Shown: positions 6,699 to 8,401 of the stretch, one piece after another | How positions within the stretch are numbered: position 1 is the stretch's first letter | How the letters are laid out: each line of letters opens with the position of its first letter | DNA from: Campylobacterales bacterium | GTDB lineage: Bacteria > Campylobacterota > Campylobacteria > Campylobacterales > Sulfurovaceae | Direction of reading: 5' to 3' | DNA: 8,401 nucleotides | NCBI GenBank assembly: GCA_014763905.1 | Contig: JACXUN010000054.1 | Coordinates: 1 to 8,401 of the forward strand | The notes under the pieces: generated by a model | What the model saw: only the letters and a program-made list of their open reading frames with translations | Told to the model about the DNA's origin: nothing | The model's database searches: none | Program-made: the position numbers and the translations under genes

Positions 6699-6703
6699 CC
6701 TCT
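6699..6703 (-). promoter_or_regulatory. Shine-Dalgarno site that decides the regulator start
   Basis: AGAGG on the minus strand, part of the purine stretch GGAGGAAGAGG (6709-6699), lies eight bases before the ATG at 6690. The same stretch would fall inside the coding region if the TTG at 6714 were used, which argues against that start. Confidence 0.6.
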
Positions 6704-6734
6704 TCCTCCGTCAAATGTTTTATTATTAAATTTT

Positions 6735-6740
6735 ATTATA
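6735..6740 (-). promoter_or_regulatory. possible -10 box of the response regulator
   Basis: A perfect TATAAT on the minus strand, which would start transcription near 6728 and give a leader of about 38 bases. The spacer 6691-6887 is extremely AT-rich, so chance matches are likely. For the divergent gene, TATTAT at 6812-6817 is the only candidate noticed and is weak. Confidence 0.3.
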
Positions 6741-6789
6741 TTGTATTTATATTTTACTTATAAATAACAAAAATTAGAACATTAATGAA

Positions 6790-6805
6790 TTTTTTTTTAA
6801 AAAAA
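6790..6805. other. T9-A7 tract in the divergent regulator/PilJ-type spacer
   Basis: Nine T followed by seven A form a self-complementary tract in the middle of the divergent control region. Such tracts can be rigid or curved DNA, or act as polymerase alpha-subunit contact sites. A CATTAATG palindrome lies close by at about 6779-6787. No regulator can be named. Confidence 0.25.
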
Positions 6806-6887
6806 TAGGACTATTATTCTCTTTTTTTCATGTTTGATACCCAATTGGTTGTTACTATTGCTATTAGAAATATCAAGGAGAAGAAGA

Positions 6888-7448
6888 ATGATGAAATCGA
6901 TAAAGTGGATGGCACTGTTTTTGTTACTGGGGATGCAAACGGTATTGGCGGCAGATTATGCGTTGATTGAACGGTATGCCTTGCTCAATGATATGAAGAC
7001 GGCTCAAAAACAGCAAAAAGAGATTTTTAAACTGCAAGAGTTGCTCACTGCAGAGCATATTGATAGCGAGGAGCTGAATAGGGTACAAGAGGATTTCAAC
7101 CGAGTACTATTGGGCTTAATGCACGGGGACACCCAATTACATTTAAAGGGAACAACTTTACCGAGTATCCGAACCAAACTGGATAAGGTGTATCAAACTT
7201 GGCAAGAGAATGAGATGTTACTCAATCAATCTGAGACTACTCCACTCTATCGAGAGAAAAACTTAGCCAATCTCAATCTATTGTTGAGTGTGATGAGTCA
7301 GGCGGTTATGGCGTATAGCAACTCCTATGAGAGATATAGACAATCTTCCTATCTCTCTGCTATAGTCAAAAACTATAGCTATCAAGCACAACAGCGTTTG
7401 GCTTTGAACAGAAAAATCAATCTACGCAACACGACGGCAAATAATTAA
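6888..7448 (+). CDS. secreted PilJ/NarX-type four-helix-bundle protein
   Basis: A 186-residue exported protein. Residues 1-21 are a signal peptide (hydrophobic MALFLLLGMQTVLA, cleavage near Ala21/Ala22). The mature part is almost wholly helical and resembles the PilJ_N domain found at the periplasmic N-terminus of PilJ and NarX: the half-repeat DFNRVLLGLMHGDTQLHL followed by a helix with VYQTWQENEMLL, and later helices ending in YQAQQRLALNRK, roughly where relatives carry the RMLSQRM helix. Here the domain stands alone, with no membrane anchor or signalling module, so it cannot signal directly and may be a ligand-binding partner of a membrane sensor (inference). The frame extends back to a TTG at 6834, but AAGGAG at 6875-6880 lies seven bases before the ATG at 6888 and fixes the start. 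It is divergent from the response regulator. Confidence 0.7.
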   Translation: MMKSIKWMALFLLLGMQTVLAADYALIERYALLNDMKTAQKQQKEIFKLQELLTAEHIDSEELNRVQEDFNRVLLGLMHGDTQLHLKGTTLPSIRTKLDKVYQTWQENEMLLNQSETTPLYREKNLANLNLLLSVMSQAVMAYSNSYERYRQSSYLSAIVKNYSYQAQQRLALNRKINLRNTTANN

Positions 7449-7462
7449 CGCCGTTTATTCGT

Positions 7463-7468
7463 TATAAT
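7463..7468 (+). promoter_or_regulatory. -10 box of murB
   Basis: A perfect TATAAT, which predicts a transcription start near 7475 and a leader of about 16 bases to the GTG at 7491. It overlaps the ATG codons at 7467 and 7470, which argues that these are not the start of translation. Confidence 0.5.
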
Positions 7469-7490
7469 GATGACTTCAAAAGGAGTCATC
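7469..7490 (+). promoter_or_regulatory. 7-bp perfect hairpin around the murB Shine-Dalgarno site
   Basis: GATGACT (7469-7475) and AGTCATC (7484-7490) are perfect reverse complements separated by the 8-base loop TCAAAAGG. The AAGGAG Shine-Dalgarno sequence spans loop and stem, and the stem ends directly at the GTG start; a T-G and an A-T pair could lengthen it. The predicted start of transcription (near 7475) lies at the end of the 5' arm, so murB's own transcript would lack that arm while readthrough from the upstream gene would contain the whole hairpin. It could instead be a DNA operator. Confidence 0.5.
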
Positions 7491-8267
7491 GTGTTTTATA
7501 AGACCATAGATTTTAGCCGCTATTCAAGTATCAAAGTGGGACAACCCACTGAAGTCCTCATGATCGAAAAAGGGGATGAGATCCCAAGCGATCGGATGAT
7601 TATCGGCGGTGCCAATAATCTATTGGTCTCTCCAACTCCTCCTCCCCTGATGATGCTCTCCAAAGATTTTGACGAGATTTTAATTGATAAAGATCAGTTG
7701 ATAATCGGGTGTGCAACACCGACCGGTAAAATTCTTTCGTTTGCCAAAAAAAATGATATCGCCAGATTTGAATTTGTCTCCAAACTGCCGGGAACACTGG
7801 GCGGTATGGTGGCGATGAATGCCGGGGTAAAAAGCTATGAGATTTTTAATATCTTAGAGGCGATTGAGATCAATGGCGAGTGGATACCCAAAGAGCAGAT
7901 AGAATACGGATACCGATTTGCCAAATTAAACGGCGTTGCGACACGGGTACGATTCTCTATCCAAAAAGGCTTTGACAAAGGATTGTTAGAGGAGTTGATT
8001 AATCTTCGCTCCAACCAACCCAAAACACCCAGTGCCGGTTCAGCATTTAAAAACCCCAAGGGAGATTACGCCGGACGACTGATCGAAGCGGTCGGACTCA
8101 AAGGAGTTTCCCAAGGAGGGATGCAGTGGAGTGAGGTTCACGCCAACTTCTTAGTTAATAATGGCGGCGGGACTTTTGCTGAGGCGAAGTATCTGATCGA
8201 TTTGGCGAAAGAGAGGGTTTTTGAAGCGTTTGGTGTGGAGTTGGAGGAAGAGATTAAAGTCGTATAG
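7491..8267 (+). CDS. murB: UDP-N-acetylenolpyruvoylglucosamine reductase
   Basis: MurB, the cytoplasmic FAD enzyme that reduces UDP-GlcNAc-enolpyruvate with NADPH to UDP-MurNAc, the second committed step of peptidoglycan synthesis. The 258-residue product shows the FAD-binding segment IIGGANNLLVS (about 37-47), KLPGTLGGMVAMNAG (about 98-112), the Tyr region GYRFAKL, the catalytic SAGSAFKNP with Ser184 as the likely proton donor, HANFLVNNGGG (217-227), and a C-terminal acidic LEEEIKVV near the expected Glu. It is short compared with the roughly 340 residues of the E. coli enzyme and fits the compact form usual in Campylobacterota. GTG at 7491 is chosen because AAGGAG lies five bases before it; an in-frame ATG at 7467 would place the -10 box in the coding region. 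No clear rho-independent terminator follows. Confidence 0.95.
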   Translation: MFYKTIDFSRYSSIKVGQPTEVLMIEKGDEIPSDRMIIGGANNLLVSPTPPPLMMLSKDFDEILIDKDQLIIGCATPTGKILSFAKKNDIARFEFVSKLPGTLGGMVAMNAGVKSYEIFNILEAIEINGEWIPKEQIEYGYRFAKLNGVATRVRFSIQKGFDKGLLEELINLRSNQPKTPSAGSAFKNPKGDYAGRLIEAVGLKGVSQGGMQWSEVHANFLVNNGGGTFAEAKYLIDLAKERVFEAFGVELEEEIKVV

Positions 8268-8303
8268 TCTCTTTATCTAAATTTTTCATCTGAAATATCT
8301 TTA

Positions 8304-8325
8304 TAACCTGAGTTCGACGGGATAT
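8304..8325 (-). repeat. right copy of the 22-bp inverted repeat
   Basis: Exact reverse complement of 121-142, located 37 bases after the murB stop. On the minus strand a TATAAT (8329-8324) abuts this copy and overlaps its end by two bases; the left copy has no such box. The right copy lies between the end of murB and the presumed end of the minus-strand gene at the edge. Confidence 0.7.
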
Positions 8326-8340
8326 TATAGTCACAGAAGC

Positions 8341-8401
8341 CTAAAAATAGGTAAGATTTGAAAAATCAAAATTCGTAGGACTAGCCGTAGCTAATTCAAG
8401 A
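8341..8401 (-). CDS. possible C-terminus of a minus-strand gene (partial)
   Basis: Read on the minus strand from the right edge, one frame is open and ends in LELATASPTNFDFSNLTYF and a TAG at 8343-8341. The composition looks protein-like, and the gene would be convergent with murB. Only 19 residues are visible, so neither family nor reality can be settled. The same DNA also contains three small hairpins, so a non-coding structured element is an alternative. Confidence 0.35.
   Translation of the reverse strand, partial: LELATASPTNFDFSNLTYF

Noticed and set aside
6691..6714. TTG start of the response regulator
   Set aside because: No Shine-Dalgarno sequence precedes it, and the purine stretch it would translate is the ribosome-binding site for ATG 6690.
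6834..6887. TTG start of the PilJ-type protein
   Set aside because: The extension would translate the AAGGAG site and put an Arg-rich stretch before a clear signal peptide.
7467..7490. ATG start for MurB eight codons upstream
   Set aside because: It overlaps the TATAAT box and hairpin; the AAGGAG lies correctly for GTG 7491.
8268..8303. Terminator after murB
   Set aside because: No stem-loop followed by T residues could be found in this stretch.
1..8401. CRISPR array, tRNA or rRNA genes, transposase genes
   Set aside because: No regularly spaced repeats, cloverleaf or rRNA-like sequence, or transposase-like protein was seen on either strand.

Overview
The window looks like chromosomal DNA of a Campylobacterota (epsilonproteobacterial) species, most likely a Sulfurimonas/Sulfuricurvum/Sulfurovum-type organism. 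Grounds: AT-rich sequence, densely packed short genes, extended -10 promoters without clear -35 boxes, a short (258 aa) MurB, a secreted rhodanese-like protein with a CPPYCIQP segment, and a stand-alone secreted PilJ-type protein. The genus is inference; no rRNA or other taxonomic marker is present.

Layout. (i) Bases 1-142: the 5' end of a minus-strand gene runs off the left edge; behind its promoter lies a 22-bp sequence that recurs inverted near the right edge. (ii) 154-1119 (+): membrane-anchored periplasmic protein with BON-like modules and a Lys/Glu/Val/Pro-rich linker. (iii) 2459-1104 (-): a two-gene unit, a TlpA/ResA-like thiol-disulfide protein followed after one base by a secreted rhodanese-like protein. 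The rhodanese gene is in two frames joined by a -1 shift exactly at an A AAA AAG heptamer. (iv) 2655-6006 (+): Hpt protein fused to a degenerate receiver, small PstS-like periplasmic protein, and hybrid histidine kinase with a C-terminal receiver but no Hpt. (v) 6690-5998 (-): receiver/winged-helix response regulator, convergent with the kinase. (vi) 6888-7448 (+): secreted four-helix PilJ/NarX-type protein, divergent from the regulator. (vii) 7491-8267 (+): murB. (viii) 8304-8401: second copy of the 22-bp repeat and the possible C-terminus of a minus-strand gene.

How the genes may work together. The hybrid kinase has a phosphorylatable His and a complete receiver but lacks an Hpt, while the gene two places upstream supplies one and the adjacent regulator supplies an output domain. 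A split phosphorelay, kinase to receiver to separate Hpt to response regulator, is the simplest reading. The flanking periplasmic proteins (PstS-like and PilJ_N-like) are candidate sensory inputs. The TlpA-like and rhodanese-like pair probably acts in envelope thiol or sulfur chemistry, although the rhodanese domain lacks its active-site Cys.

The most unusual signals are the slippery-heptamer frameshift, two start-site hairpins (kinase and murB) that enclose the Shine-Dalgarno sequence and whose 5' arms overlap the predicted transcription starts, the Hpt/pseudo-receiver fusion, and the 22-bp inverted repeat pair.
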